Source: Streptomyces antibioticus
Lineage (GTDB): Bacteria; Actinomycetota; Actinomycetes; Streptomycetales; Streptomycetaceae
Direction: 5' to 3'
NCBI RefSeq assembly: GCF_002019855.1
Contig: NZ_CM007717.1
Location: 4,885,798-4,949,797 of the forward strand
Length of the DNA stretch: 64,000 nucleotides
Shown here in pieces: positions 1-9,175 of this stretch; position 1 is the first letter of the stretch; each line of letters starts with the position of its first letter. The translations under genes and the position numbers were made by a program. The notes under the pieces were generated by a model. The model searched no databases. It had not been told where the DNA came from and was given only the letters and a program-made list of their open reading frames with translations.

Positions 1-1029
<1,029 letters not shown>

Positions 1030-1117
1030 AGTTGCTCGCGTCCACTGTGTTGGTTCTGAAACCACGAACAGCCCCACGCCCGGTCACGGCGTGGTGCGGC
1101 TGAAACAGTTTCATAGT

Positions 1118-1235
1118 GTTTCGGTGGTCATAGCGTGAGGGAAACGCCCGGTTACATTCCGAACCCGGAAGCTAAGCCTCACAGCGCCGATGGTACTGCA
1201 GGGGGGACCCTGTGGGAGAGTAGGACACCGCCGAA
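1118..1235 (+). rRNA. rrf: 5S ribosomal RNA
   Basis: About 118 nt beginning GTTTCGGTGGTCATAGCGTG and ending near GGACACCGCCGAAC; the two ends pair to form helix I (TTCGGTGG with CCGCCGAA). The conserved loop motif CCGAACCCGGAAGCTAAG is present at about 1159-1176. It follows the 23S gene in the usual 16S-23S-5S order. No tRNA lies in the spacer or after it. Confidence 0.97.
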
Positions 1236-1250
1236 CAATCATTGTGGGAA

Positions 1251-1281
1251 ACCCCGCACCATTCATGGTGCGGGGTTTTCT
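1251..1281 (+). terminator. Rho-independent terminator of the rrn operon
   Basis: Inverted repeat ACCCCGCACC-ATTCAT-GGTGCGGGGT followed by TTTC, 15 nt after the 5S gene. A perfect 10-bp GC-rich stem with a U-tract is a canonical terminator. Confidence 0.93.
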
Positions 1282-1299
1282 GCGTTTAGGGTTCTTTAT

Positions 1300-1944
1300 A
1301 TGCGCTACGAATTGGTGATCTTCGACAACGACGGTGTCCTGGTGGACAGCGAGCCCATCTCCAACCGGCTGCTGGCCGCCTATCTGACCGAGCTGGGGCA
1401 TCCCACCAGCTACGAGGACTCCATCCGGGACTACATGGGGTCCGCGATGCACCGGATCCACGACCTGGTCCTGGAGCGCACGGGTGAGCGGCTGCCGGCG
1501 GACTTCGACGACGTCTTCCACCGGAGGGTGTTCGACGCCTTCGAGCGGGAGTTGCGGCCCGTCGCGGGTGCCGTGGATGTCCTCGGGAAGCTCGCCGCGG
1601 ACGAGGTGCCGTACTGCGTGGCGTCCTCGGGGAGCCATGAGCGGATCCGGGTGGGGCATCGGACGACGGGGCTTGACCGGTGGTTCGAGGACGCGCGGAT
1701 CTTCAGCTCCCAGGACGTGGGGAAGGGCAAGCCGGCTCCCGATCTGTTCCTCTACGCGGCCGAGCGGATGGGCGTCGAGCCGGCGCGGTGTGTCGTGGTG
1801 GAGGACTCTCCGCTGGGCGTCCAGGCGGCTGTCGCGGCCGGGATGGACGTGTACGGGTTCACGGCGATGACACCGGCCGCCAAGCTAGCGGGGGCCACCC
1901 AACTGTTCGACGACATGGGTGACTTGGCTGGGCTGCTGGCCTGA
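1300..1944 (+). CDS. HAD family hydrolase (beta-phosphoglucomutase/GPH-like)
   Basis: A 214-aa haloacid dehalogenase superfamily protein, probably a cytosolic phosphatase acting on a small phosphorylated metabolite. Motif I is FDNDGVLVDSE (residues about 8-18) with both catalytic aspartates. Motif II is the serine in CVASSG (about 107-112). Motif III is the lysine in GKGKPAPD (about 142-149). Motif IV is VVVEDSPLGVQAA (about 165-177). The helical cap between motifs I and II marks subfamily I. An upstream in-frame extension would run through the 5S gene, so ATG at 1300 is chosen; it has no strong ribosome binding site and sits just after the rrn terminator. The substrate cannot be told from sequence. 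Confidence 0.9.
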   Translation: MRYELVIFDNDGVLVDSEPISNRLLAAYLTELGHPTSYEDSIRDYMGSAMHRIHDLVLERTGERLPADFDDVFHRRVFDAFERELRPVAGAVDVLGKLAADEVPYCVASSGSHERIRVGHRTTGLDRWFEDARIFSSQDVGKGKPAPDLFLYAAERMGVEPARCVVVEDSPLGVQAAVAAGMDVYGFTAMTPAAKLAGATQLFDDMGDLAGLLA

Positions 1945-2013
1945 CATTTGTCATGCGTAGGTCCGGACGATCGTTTCTACCGGGGGAACCGGGCCGGCGG
2001 CGAAGCTGAGGGC

Positions 2014-2757
2014 ATGACGACGAACCAGCACGAGACGCAGCGCAAGCAGCAGAACGCCTTCGTCCCGCTCCTCGTGGACGTGGCCGTACCGCTCGGGTCG
2101 TACTACCTGTTCAAGGGCGCCTTCGGGATGAGCACCTTCGCCGCGCTGGCCTGGAGCAGTGTGGTGCCGGCCGTGCGGACCGGGTGGAGCCTGCTGCGGG
2201 ACCGGACGGTCAACGGGCTCGCCGGGCTCATCCTCGTGGTGAACGTCGTCGGGCTGCTGCTCAGTCTCGTCGCCGGGGATCCGCGGCTGATGCTCGCCAA
2301 GGACAGCGGGGTCAGCAGTGTCGTCGGCATCGGGATCCTGGTGTCCGTGGCGTGCGGGAGGCCGATGATGACCGCCGGGCTCAAGCCGTTCCTGGTGAAG
2401 GGGGACGCGGCCAAGGAGGCGGCCTGGGAGCGGCTGACGGCGGGGCGGGCGGCGGCCTCCGCGGACTTCCTGCGGCGAGAGCGGGTCTTCTCCGTCGTAT
2501 GGGGTGCGGTGTTGCTCGGGGAGTGTGTGCTGCGGGTCGTGGGCGCGTACACGGTGCCGGTGGAGACGATGGTGTGGCTGGGGTCCGTGGTGATGGTCGT
2601 GGCGATGGGGGCGGGGTTCGTGGTGGGTGGGGCGCTGGGCGCCGGGCCCATGCAGGCGATGGTCGCCGAAGAGGCCGCGCGGGAGCGGTCGGTGGAGCGG
2701 GGTGACGTGGCGGTCGGGGAGACGGCCGAGATGCCTGTCGTGGCTCTCGCCCGGTAA
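2014..2757 (+). CDS. VC0807-family integral membrane protein
   Basis: A 247-aa polytopic membrane protein with about six hydrophobic segments after a polar N terminus (MTTNQHETQRKQQN). The opening PLLVDVAVPLGSYYLFKGAFG and the stretch AKDSGVSSVVGIGILVS are typical of the VC0807 family of uncharacterised membrane proteins common in actinomycetes. ATG at 2014 is preferred to an upstream GTG/ATG because the extra 22 residues are not family-like. The adjacent MFS gene starts 66 nt downstream on the same strand, so co-transcription is possible. Function is unknown. Confidence 0.78.
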   Translation: MTTNQHETQRKQQNAFVPLLVDVAVPLGSYYLFKGAFGMSTFAALAWSSVVPAVRTGWSLLRDRTVNGLAGLILVVNVVGLLLSLVAGDPRLMLAKDSGVSSVVGIGILVSVACGRPMMTAGLKPFLVKGDAAKEAAWERLTAGRAAASADFLRRERVFSVVWGAVLLGECVLRVVGAYTVPVETMVWLGSVVMVVAMGAGFVVGGALGAGPMQAMVAEEAARERSVERGDVAVGETAEMPVVALAR

Positions 2758-2823
2758 AGATGAGGGAAATTCATCTTTGGCTGGATCTACCCACGAGTAC
2801 GCCGGGGCCCTACGCTCGCCGCC

Positions 2824-4047
2824 ATGACAGAACTGCTGCGGCGCGGTAGGGCCTCGTTGGCGTTCAGCTTCTTCGCCCAGGGGGCTGCGTTCGCTCTGCT
2901 CGTCACCCGAATCCCGGCCATCCAGGACCGGTACGGGGTCTCGGACGCGCTGCTGCCCGCCTTCCTCGCGGCCGTGCCGGTGCTGGCCGGGGCCGGGAGC
3001 GTGGCGACGGAGCAGTTGGTGAAGCGGGTGCCGGCCAGCGCGCTGCTGCGGTGGTCGCAGCCGGTGGTGCTGCTGGCGCTGGTCGGGGTGGGCGCCGGGG
3101 ACACGATGCTCCAACTCGCCGTCTCGCTCGCCGTCTTCGGGCTCTCGGTGGGGGTGCTGGACGCCTCGATGAACATGCTCGGGGTGAGCCTCCAGCGGGC
3201 CTACGGGCGCAGCATCATGCTGAGCTTCCATGCCGCGTACAGCCTGGGCGGGATCGTGGGCGCCTCGTTCGCGTGGGCGGGGGCGCACTGGCATCTCGCG
3301 CTCTGGGTGTCGTATCTGCCGGTCGTGGCGGTGCTGGTGCCGGCGGTGCTGGTGGGGAGCCGGTGGTACGTCGACTCGGATGCGGAGCGGGTGGCTGAGA
3401 AGGGTTCTGAGGCGGGGGCCAAGGGTGACGGGGTCGTCTTCAAGTTGCTGTTGCCGTTGTGTCTGGTGATGACCTTCGCCTACATCGGGGACTCGACGGT
3501 CTCCAACTGGAGCGCCAAGTACCTCCAGGACGTGCTCGGGAGCAGTGAGCAGCTCGCCACCGTGCCGTACAACGTGTACATGGTGACCACGCTGGTCGGG
3601 CGGGCCATCGGGGACTTCGGGGTACGGCGGTTCGGGGCGGCGGCGGTGGTGCGGCTCGGGGCGCTGGTGGCGGCGGTGGGGTTCGCGGTGGTGGCCGGGG
3701 CGCCGGGCGCCTGGGTCGGGATGGGCGGGTTCACACTGGTCGGGCTGGGGCTGTGTGTGCTGGTGCCGCAGACGTTCGCGGCGGCGGGGCGGTTGTTCCC
3801 GGGGGCGTCGGACGCGGCGATCGCGCGGCTGAACGTCTTCAACTACGTGGGGTTCCTGGTGGGGTCGCCCTTGGTGGGGGCGTTGGGGGACGCCTGGAGC
3901 TATCGGGGGGCCATGGTGGTGCCGATGGTGTTGGTGCTGGTGACGTTGGTGTACGCCCGGTCGTTCGCCGCTCAACCGGACCGATACGGTGTCGGGCATG
4001 AGCGGCCGCGCACAGCTGATGTGGGACGAGGCAGTAACGGGCTATGA
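2824..4047 (+). CDS. MFS transporter
   Basis: A 407-aa major facilitator with about 12 predicted membrane segments. It begins with a typical first helix (SFFAQGAAFALLVTRIPAIQ) and has a long polar central loop around residues 185-210 dividing the two six-helix halves. It resembles the YbjJ-like group of sugar/drug MFS proteins, but the substrate cannot be inferred. The last 50 nt overlap the start of the downstream acuC-like gene in another frame, which suggests co-transcription. Confidence 0.85.
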   Translation: MTELLRRGRASLAFSFFAQGAAFALLVTRIPAIQDRYGVSDALLPAFLAAVPVLAGAGSVATEQLVKRVPASALLRWSQPVVLLALVGVGAGDTMLQLAVSLAVFGLSVGVLDASMNMLGVSLQRAYGRSIMLSFHAAYSLGGIVGASFAWAGAHWHLALWVSYLPVVAVLVPAVLVGSRWYVDSDAERVAEKGSEAGAKGDGVVFKLLLPLCLVMTFAYIGDSTVSNWSAKYLQDVLGSSEQLATVPYNVYMVTTLVGRAIGDFGVRRFGAAAVVRLGALVAAVGFAVVAGAPGAWVGMGGFTLVGLGLCVLVPQTFAAAGRLFPGASDAAIARLNVFNYVGFLVGSPLVGALGDAWSYRGAMVVPMVLVLVTLVYARSFAAQPDRYGVGHERPRTADVGRGSNGL

Positions 4048-5170
4048 CTTCGGCCCGGAGCATCCGATGGATCCGGTCCGGCTGGATCTGACGCGGAGGC
4101 TGGTGTCTGCCCTGGGGCTGGACCGGGAGGTGGAGGTCGTCGGGGCGAAGCCGGCCGGGGACTCCACCCTGAGGCTGGTGCACCGGGAGGATTATGTGCA
4201 GGCCGTGAAGGCGGCCTCCGTGGATCCCCGGGCGGCGGACGTGTCGTACGGGCTGGGGACGGTGGACGATCCGGCCTTCGCCGGGATGCACGAGGTGTCG
4301 TCGCTGATCGCCGGGTTGTCGGTGGGGGCGGCGGAGGCGGTGTGGCGGGGGGAGGCGCTGCACGCGGTGAACTTCTCCGGCGGGCTGCACCATGCGATGC
4401 CCGGGGGTGCGGCGGGGTTCTGCATCTACAACGACGCGGCGCTGGCCATCGCGCGGCTGCTGGAGCTGGGGGCGGAGCGGGTCGCGTACGTCGATGTGGA
4501 CGTGCATCACGGGGACGGGGTGCAGGCGGCGTTCTGGGAGGACCCGCGGGTGCTGACGATCTCGCTGCACGAGCATCCTCGTACGTTGTTCCCGCAGACC
4601 GGGTGGCCGGAGGAGACCGGGGCGGGTGCGGGGGCGGGGGCCGCGGTGAACGTGGCGTTGCCGGCGGGGACGGGGGACGCGGGGTGGTTGCGGGCGTTCC
4701 ACGCGGTGGTGCCGGAGCTTCTCGCCGACTTCCGGCCGGATGTGCTGGTGACGCAGCACGGGGCGGATACGCATTTCGAGGATCCGTTGGCGCATCTGGC
4801 GGTGTCGTTGGACGCGCAGCGGGCGGTGCAGATGGCGTGTCATGAGCTGGCGCACGCGCATGCGGGGGGTCGGTGGGTGGCGTTGGGTGGGGGCGGGTAC
4901 GCGGTGGTGGATGTGGTGCCGCGGTCGTGGGCGCATCTGGTGGGGGTGGTGGCGGGGCGGCCGGTGGCGCCGGAGACGGTGATTCCGGAGAGTTGGCGGC
5001 AGGCCGTTTTTGCTCGTACGCGGCAGTTGGCGCCGGTGCGGATGACTGATGGGCGGTGGCCCGTGGAGTGGGGGGCGTGGGAGGCGGGGTACGACCCTGA
5101 GTCTCGGTTGGATCAGGCTGTACGGGCTACTCGGCGGGCGGTGTTTCCGTTGCGGGGGTTGTTGACATAG
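3998..5170 (+). CDS. acuC: Acetoin utilization protein AcuC (class I histone-deacetylase-like)
   Basis: A 390-aa zinc-dependent deacetylase of the histone deacetylase/AcuC fold. It would remove acetyl groups from lysines; in Bacillus AcuC regulates acetyl-CoA synthetase, which is family knowledge, not shown here. Visible elements: EHPMDPVRL at 21-29, the active-site HH at 131-132 in NFSGGLHHAMPGGAAGF, the zinc-binding VDVDVHHGDG at 165-174, QHGADTHFEDPLAHL, and the glycine-rich ALGGGGYAV near the C terminus. ATG 3998 is chosen over GTG 3989; both overlap the end of the MFS gene. A deacetylase of small molecules such as polyamines cannot be excluded. Confidence 0.9.
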   Translation: MSGRAQLMWDEAVTGYDFGPEHPMDPVRLDLTRRLVSALGLDREVEVVGAKPAGDSTLRLVHREDYVQAVKAASVDPRAADVSYGLGTVDDPAFAGMHEVSSLIAGLSVGAAEAVWRGEALHAVNFSGGLHHAMPGGAAGFCIYNDAALAIARLLELGAERVAYVDVDVHHGDGVQAAFWEDPRVLTISLHEHPRTLFPQTGWPEETGAGAGAGAAVNVALPAGTGDAGWLRAFHAVVPELLADFRPDVLVTQHGADTHFEDPLAHLAVSLDAQRAVQMACHELAHAHAGGRWVALGGGGYAVVDVVPRSWAHLVGVVAGRPVAPETVIPESWRQAVFARTRQLAPVRMTDGRWPVEWGAWEAGYDPESRLDQAVRATRRAVFPLRGLLT

Positions 5171-5356
5171 GGGGTGCTTTTGCCCACCCGCCTGCCCGTC
5201 TCGGTCAGTTGGAAAGTGACCCCCTCCCCTTACGCCAACCGAGCCCACTTCCCCCCACCCCCTGGCCGCAGGCCCTCGGCATGGTTCAGGATCTGTCGCG
5301 TGGGCGGGTATGGGGGCATTCGGGGGTACCTCGTCGCCGTTGGGCTGGCCGGGGTT

Positions 5357-6115
5357 GTGGGAAGTGGGCGGGAGAAGAGTCTGGGGCGGTATCGGGCGTT
5401 CGCTGCGCGGGATCCTCGGGTGTTGATGGGGGTGGAGCCGCAGGGGGCCTGGGGGGTGGGGGAGTTGCTTGCGTTGATGGCGGAGAAGTGTGGGGTTTCG
5501 GCCGATCCTCGATGCGTTTCAGGGCATGATGTGATCGATCCGGATCGCACCGTCGCCGCGCTCGACGCCTTCGCCGAGCGGGTGGCGGCGGTCGCCCAGC
5601 GTGGTGGGAGCGTGCTGATCGGGACCGGGCATCCGGATCGGCTGCTCGGGTTCTACGGTCGGCTCGCGGACGCTTTGTCGGCGGCGGGATGTACTGTCCT
5701 CACCCTCGCGCAGGGTCGCTCTGTCGACATAACGACCCGGTTCGGTCTACGTACGCACCACCTCGACTACGTACGCGGCGTCGCGGTCGTCCGGGAGGGC
5801 GACGGTGAACGCGCCGGTTGTGCGACCCCTGTGCACAGCCACTCACCCCTGCCGGTTCGGGTCGCGCTCGGGGCGGCCGCGGCGGAGGGGCGGCCGTTGC
5901 CGGATCTGGTGATCGGGGACCACGGATGGGTCTGCGGGGCAGGTCAACTGGGGTTCGAGGCCATCGGGCTGGCCGACACCGACGACCCGGCGGTGTTCGT
6001 GGGGCAGGCCGAGGGGGCGGTGGCCGTCGCCGTTCCACTTGACGACGGTGTGTGCCCGGACCACTACCTGCCGCTGGCCCGCTACGTACTCAATCGGGCG
6101 TGTCTGTCACAGTAG
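5357..6115 (+). CDS. Conserved actinobacterial phosphatase-family protein
   Basis: About 252 aa from GTG 5357, a soluble protein of a family conserved next to bdtA in streptomycetes and usually annotated as a phosphatase. I recognise the family pattern (RYRAFAARDPRVLMGVEPQG near the start, SVLIGTGHPDRLLGFYGRLA in the middle, PDLVIGDHGWVCGAGQLGFEAIGLADTDDP near the end) but no classical phosphatase active site, so the reaction is uncertain. The frame is open upstream to 5174, but that part is unlike a protein (PTRLPVSVSWKVTPSP...), so the later GTG is preferred. It lies 129 nt before bdtA on the same strand. Confidence 0.65.
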   Translation: MGSGREKSLGRYRAFAARDPRVLMGVEPQGAWGVGELLALMAEKCGVSADPRCVSGHDVIDPDRTVAALDAFAERVAAVAQRGGSVLIGTGHPDRLLGFYGRLADALSAAGCTVLTLAQGRSVDITTRFGLRTHHLDYVRGVAVVREGDGERAGCATPVHSHSPLPVRVALGAAAAEGRPLPDLVIGDHGWVCGAGQLGFEAIGLADTDDPAVFVGQAEGAVAVAVPLDDGVCPDHYLPLARYVLNRACLSQ

Positions 6116-6169
6116 GGCGGCGATGGGTGCACCTCTTCCCCACTCGCATCACCCGCCCCTACATTGGGG

Positions 6170-6197
6170 AGTGAGCACGCAACGACGAAGAGTCACC
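6170..6197. promoter_or_regulatory. Possible BldD-type site upstream of bdtA
   Basis: AGTGA (6170-6174) and TCACC (6193-6197) separated by 18 nt match the early BldD-target pattern AGTGA-N-TCACC. They lie 48-75 nt before the bdtA start. As I recall, bdtA was named as a BldD target in S. coelicolor. The site does not contain the later, tighter 15-bp TnAC-N5-GTnA box, so this is only suggestive. Confidence 0.4.
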
Positions 6198-6244
6198 GGA
6201 AGGGGAAGCCGGTGGCCGTCGAGTGCGGAAGGTTCAGGTGTGTC

Positions 6245-6457
6245 ATGGCTGGAGCAGGCGAACGCCCTCTGAACGAGGTTCAGTTCCTTACCGTGGCGGA
6301 AGTCGCCTCGGTGATGCGAGTGTCGAAGATGACCGTGTACCGGCTGGTGCACAGCGGTCATCTGCCCGCCATCCGGGTGGGGCGGTCCTTCCGCGTCCCC
6401 GAACAGGCGGTGCACGAGTACCTCCGCGAGAGCTACGTGGGGGTGGAAACCGCCTGA
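6245..6457 (+). CDS. bdtA: Excisionase-like helix-turn-helix DNA-binding protein BdtA
   Basis: A 70-aa single-domain protein with a winged MerR/excisionase HTH covering residues about 12-60: FLTVAEVASVMRVSKMTVYRLVHSGHLPAIRVGRSFRVPEQ, split here as the recognition helix SKMTVYRLVHSG and wing IRVGRSFRVP. Family members bind DNA; there is no integrase or phage gene nearby, so this is a chromosomal regulator rather than a recombination factor. Start ATG 6245 gives the usual ~70-aa length; upstream in-frame GTG/ATG codons would add a non-conserved tail. The gene is followed by the bS22-like gene, as in other streptomycetes. Confidence 0.85.
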   Translation: MAGAGERPLNEVQFLTVAEVASVMRVSKMTVYRLVHSGHLPAIRVGRSFRVPEQAVHEYLRESYVGVETA

Positions 6458-6547
6458 GACCGTGTCGGCGGAGGGGTCCGCAATCGGTTCGCAGAGCAGC
6501 GCGACCAGCGGCACAGGGCACCTTCAGGACCCCTCCGGTCGCCTCGA

Positions 6548-6577
6548 TTACGACCTCAGCGCTCAGGCGGGTAGGCT
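6548..6577 (+). promoter_or_regulatory. Probable promoter of the bS22-like gene
   Basis: TTACGA (6548-6553) and TAGGCT (6572-6577) are separated by 18 nt and resemble a housekeeping sigma (HrdB) promoter. The start codon at 6646 would leave a leader of about 60 nt. It is also preceded by an 11-bp inverted repeat with a long loop (GGAGGGGTCC at about 6471 and GGACCCCTCC at about 6529). Confidence 0.45.
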
Positions 6578-6645
6578 AGCCCCTCGTAGGTCGTATGGGC
6601 CCATGGCGCCCAGCACCGAGTGATGAGAAGTGAGCGAGGGTAGTC

Positions 6646-6744
6646 GTGGGCTCTGTTATCAAGAAGCGGCGCAAGCGGATGGCCAAGAAGAAGCACCGCA
6701 AGCTGCTCAAGCGCACGCGCGTTCAGCGTCGTAACAAGAAGTAG
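6646..6744 (+). CDS. AURKAIP1/COX24-domain protein (bS22-like mini ribosomal protein)
   Basis: A 32-aa, extremely basic protein (VGSVIKKRRKRMAKKKHR...TRVQRRNKK), too short for most gene finders. It matches the actinobacterial AURKAIP1/COX24 domain protein; in mycobacteria the homologue was seen as the small ribosomal protein bS22 near the decoding centre (family knowledge). The GTG start is preceded by GAGCGAGGG at 6633-6641. Its own promoter candidate lies at 6548-6577. It sits between bdtA and an epimerase gene, the usual streptomycete context. Confidence 0.93.
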   Translation: MGSVIKKRRKRMAKKKHRKLLKRTRVQRRNKK

Positions 6745-6929
6745 GCGACGCGAGCCGCGAGAGCGTGGTGTGGCCCTCCACTTGGGGTTTCCTGGTGGGG
6801 GGCCACACGCATGTCCCGGCCACCCTCCGGCCGTTTCCGTCACCTCGCGCGTCCGGGGGGTCATCACAGCGCAACATCAACCCGGTAGGTTGGGCCGCGC
6901 GGGACCGAGGCGGAAGGAAGGCGCTGATC

Positions 6930-8015
6930 TTGGGGAAGGTCGTGCTCGTGACCGGAGTGGCCCGTCAACTGGGGGGCCGTTTCGTACGACGGATTCAGCG
7001 GGACCCCGATGTGGAGCGGGTCATCGGCGTGGACGCCGTGCGGCCCGAGCACCATCTCGGCGGCGCCGAGTTCGTCCAGGCCGACATCCGGCAGGCCACC
7101 GTCGCGCGGGTGCTCGCCGAGACGGGCGCCGACACCGTCGTCCATCTGGACGTGACGGCCACCGCGCTCGGCAGCGGCAGCCGGACCGTGGTCAAGGAGA
7201 CCAACGTCATCGGGACGATGCAGCTCCTCGGCGCCTGCCAGAAGTCCCCGACCGTGAAGCGGCTGGTCGTCAAGTCGTCCACCAACGTCTACGGGTCGGC
7301 GCCGCGCGATCCGGCCGTGTTCACCGAGACGACCCCCGCCAAGTCGCTGCCCAGCGGCGGGTTCGCCAAGGACGCCGTCGAGGTCGAGGGGTATGTGCGC
7401 GGCTTCGCGCGGCGGCGGCCCGATGTCGCCGTGTGCGTGCTGCGGTTCGCCAACATCCTCGGGCCCACCGCCGAGACGCCGCTCGCCTCCTACTTCTCGC
7501 TGCCCGTGCTGCCCACCGTGCTCGGCTACGACCCGCGGCTCCAGTTCGTGCACGAGGACGACGTCATCGACGTCCTGCGGATCGCCTCGCACGAGCCGGA
7601 GCGCGGCACCCTGAACAGCGGCACGTTCAACATCGCCGGGGACGGCGTGCTGCTGCTGTCGCAGTGCTCGCGGCGGCTCGGACGGCCCACCGTGCCCCTG
7701 CTGCTGCCGGCGGTCACCTGGGCCGGAACCCTGGTGCGTACGCTGGGCATGACGGACTTCTCGCCCGAGCAGATCAGGCTGCTGACGCACGGCCGGGTGG
7801 TGGCGACCACCCAGATGCGCGAGACGCTCGGCTTCCGCCCGCGGTACACCACGGCCGAGGCGTTCGCGGACTTCGCGCGCAGCCACGGGCCGGGGCTGCT
7901 GCCGCCCGAGGCCGTCGCGGAGGCCGTCGACCGGGTCGCCGCGCTGCCCTTCGCGGGCGGCGCCCTGCCCGGGGCCCCCGTCCCGGCCCACCCCCCGACG
8001 CCGAGCGCCAACTGA
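6930..8015 (+). CDS. NAD(P)-dependent epimerase/dehydratase
   Basis: A 361-aa extended short-chain dehydrogenase/reductase. An N-terminal Rossmann fold begins GKVVLVTGVARQLGG, a variant of the TGxxGxxG nucleotide motif. The region KSSTNVYGSAPRDPAVFTE corresponds to the catalytic Ser/Thr stretch, with a downstream YVRGFARRRPDVAVCVLRFANILGP. The start is taken as TTG 6930, which follows GGAAGGAAG with good spacing; an upstream in-frame ATG region lacks family similarity. It is 14 nt before the acyltransferase gene, so the two are probably one operon, suggesting a lipid or envelope glycolipid role. The substrate is unknown. Confidence 0.83.
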   Translation: MGKVVLVTGVARQLGGRFVRRIQRDPDVERVIGVDAVRPEHHLGGAEFVQADIRQATVARVLAETGADTVVHLDVTATALGSGSRTVVKETNVIGTMQLLGACQKSPTVKRLVVKSSTNVYGSAPRDPAVFTETTPAKSLPSGGFAKDAVEVEGYVRGFARRRPDVAVCVLRFANILGPTAETPLASYFSLPVLPTVLGYDPRLQFVHEDDVIDVLRIASHEPERGTLNSGTFNIAGDGVLLLSQCSRRLGRPTVPLLLPAVTWAGTLVRTLGMTDFSPEQIRLLTHGRVVATTQMRETLGFRPRYTTAEAFADFARSHGPGLLPPEAVAEAVDRVAALPFAGGALPGAPVPAHPPTPSAN

Positions 8016-8029
8016 GGAGCGCATCAACG

Positions 8030-9112
8030 ATGGCGGACGCCAAGGTCATTCCGTTCGACGACGACCGCTCCCGCGGGGGTGCCGCAGGGCGGCAGCCGCG
8101 GCGGCGGGGCGTGTCCCGGCGCGCGAACGGCGAGCCCGCTCCGGTCCGGGAGATCGGTGACCTCGCCGGGACCGGCGGGGTCCAGCCCCTGCCCACCAGG
8201 GCCGGGGAGCAGGATGATGTTCCTGTGAAGGACGGGACGGAGGCGGGGGACGCGGCGGGCGGACGGGGCGACGGCGGCCTGGAGCGGCGGATCGCCGGCG
8301 GGCTCGCCTTCCTGCGCCGCCGGCTCACGGGCGACTACGAGGTCGACGACTTCGGGTACGACGAGGAGCTGACCGACCAGGTCCTGATGTCGCTGCTGCG
8401 CCCGGTGTACGAGAAGTACTTCCGGGTCGAGGTGAAGGGCGTCGAGAACATCCCGGCCGAGGGCGGGGCGCTGATCGTCGCCAACCATTCGGGGACACTG
8501 CCGCTGGACGGGCTGATGATGCAGGTCGCCGTCCACGACCATCACCCCGCGGGCCGGCATCTGCGGCTGCTCGCCGCCGACCTGGTGTTCGTGCTGCCGG
8601 TGGTGAACGAGCTGGCGCGCAAGCTCGGGCACACCCTCGCCTGCGCCGAGGACGCCGAGCGGCTGCTGGGGCAGGGGGAGCTGGTCGGGGTGATGCCCGA
8701 GGGGTTCAAGGGCATCGGGAAGCCGTTCGGGGAGCGGTACAAGCTCCAGCGGTTCGGGCGGGGCGGGTTCGTGTCGACCGCGCTGCGGCAGGGCGCGCCG
8801 ATCGTGCCGTGCTCGATCGTCGGGGCGGAGGAGATCTACCCGATGATCGGCAACGCCAAGACGCTGGCGCGGCTGCTCGGGTTCCCGTACTTCCCGCTGA
8901 CGCCGACCTTTCCGTGGCTGGGGCCGCTGGGCGCGATTCCGCTGCCCACCAAGTGGACGATCCAGTTCGGCGAGCCGATCCCGACGGACGGGTATCCGCC
9001 GGAGGCGGCGGAGGATCCGATGCTGATGTTCAACCTCACCGACCAGGTGCGCGAGCAGATCCAGCACACGCTGTACAAGCTGCTGGTGCAGCGGCGGTCG
9101 GTGTTCTTCTGA
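8030..9112 (+). CDS. Lysophospholipid acyltransferase family protein (PlsC-like)
   Basis: A 360-aa protein with an N-terminal ~100-residue basic, disordered region and a C-terminal PlsC acyltransferase domain. The catalytic block is ANHSGTLPLDGLMM (an NHxxxxxD motif, about residues 147-160), followed by MPEGFKGIGKPFGERYKLQRF (EGxxxxP/KxG substrate-binding block) and IVPCSIVGAEE. The family transfers acyl chains to lysophosphatidate-type acceptors at the inner face of the membrane. ATG 8030 follows GAGGAGC. A strong bidirectional terminator follows the stop codon. Confidence 0.87.
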   Translation: MADAKVIPFDDDRSRGGAAGRQPRRRGVSRRANGEPAPVREIGDLAGTGGVQPLPTRAGEQDDVPVKDGTEAGDAAGGRGDGGLERRIAGGLAFLRRRLTGDYEVDDFGYDEELTDQVLMSLLRPVYEKYFRVEVKGVENIPAEGGALIVANHSGTLPLDGLMMQVAVHDHHPAGRHLRLLAADLVFVLPVVNELARKLGHTLACAEDAERLLGQGELVGVMPEGFKGIGKPFGERYKLQRFGRGGFVSTALRQGAPIVPCSIVGAEEIYPMIGNAKTLARLLGFPYFPLTPTFPWLGPLGAIPLPTKWTIQFGEPIPTDGYPPEAAEDPMLMFNLTDQVREQIQHTLYKLLVQRRSVFF

Positions 9113-9123
9113 CGGAGTACGAC

Positions 9124-9161
9124 AGATGGGGGCGCCCTTCCCGGGAAGGGCGCCCCCATCT
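9124..9161. terminator. Bidirectional terminator between acyltransferase gene and rsbN
   Basis: A perfect 19-bp-arm palindrome (AGATGGGGGCGCCCTTCCC and its complement) sits between the converging genes, 11 nt after one stop codon and 14 nt after the other. Confidence 0.9.
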
Positions 9162-9175
9162 GTGTGCCACCTGCT

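Noticed and set aside
1030..1117. A tRNA in the 23S-5S spacer
   Set aside because: Too short, with no cloverleaf pattern; streptomycete rrn spacers lack tRNAs.
1951..3999. A 682-codon minus-strand frame
   Set aside because: Opposite the VC0807 and MFS genes; His/Arg/Pro-rich composition of a GC-driven antisense frame.
6245..6457. Excisionase-like gene as a sign of an integrated element
   Set aside because: No integrase, attachment repeat or tRNA nearby, and the gene order is the usual chromosomal one.
6770..8029. Long in-frame extension ahead of the acyltransferase start
   Set aside because: It overlaps the epimerase gene entirely; the ATG at 8030 has a good ribosome site and starts family-like sequence.
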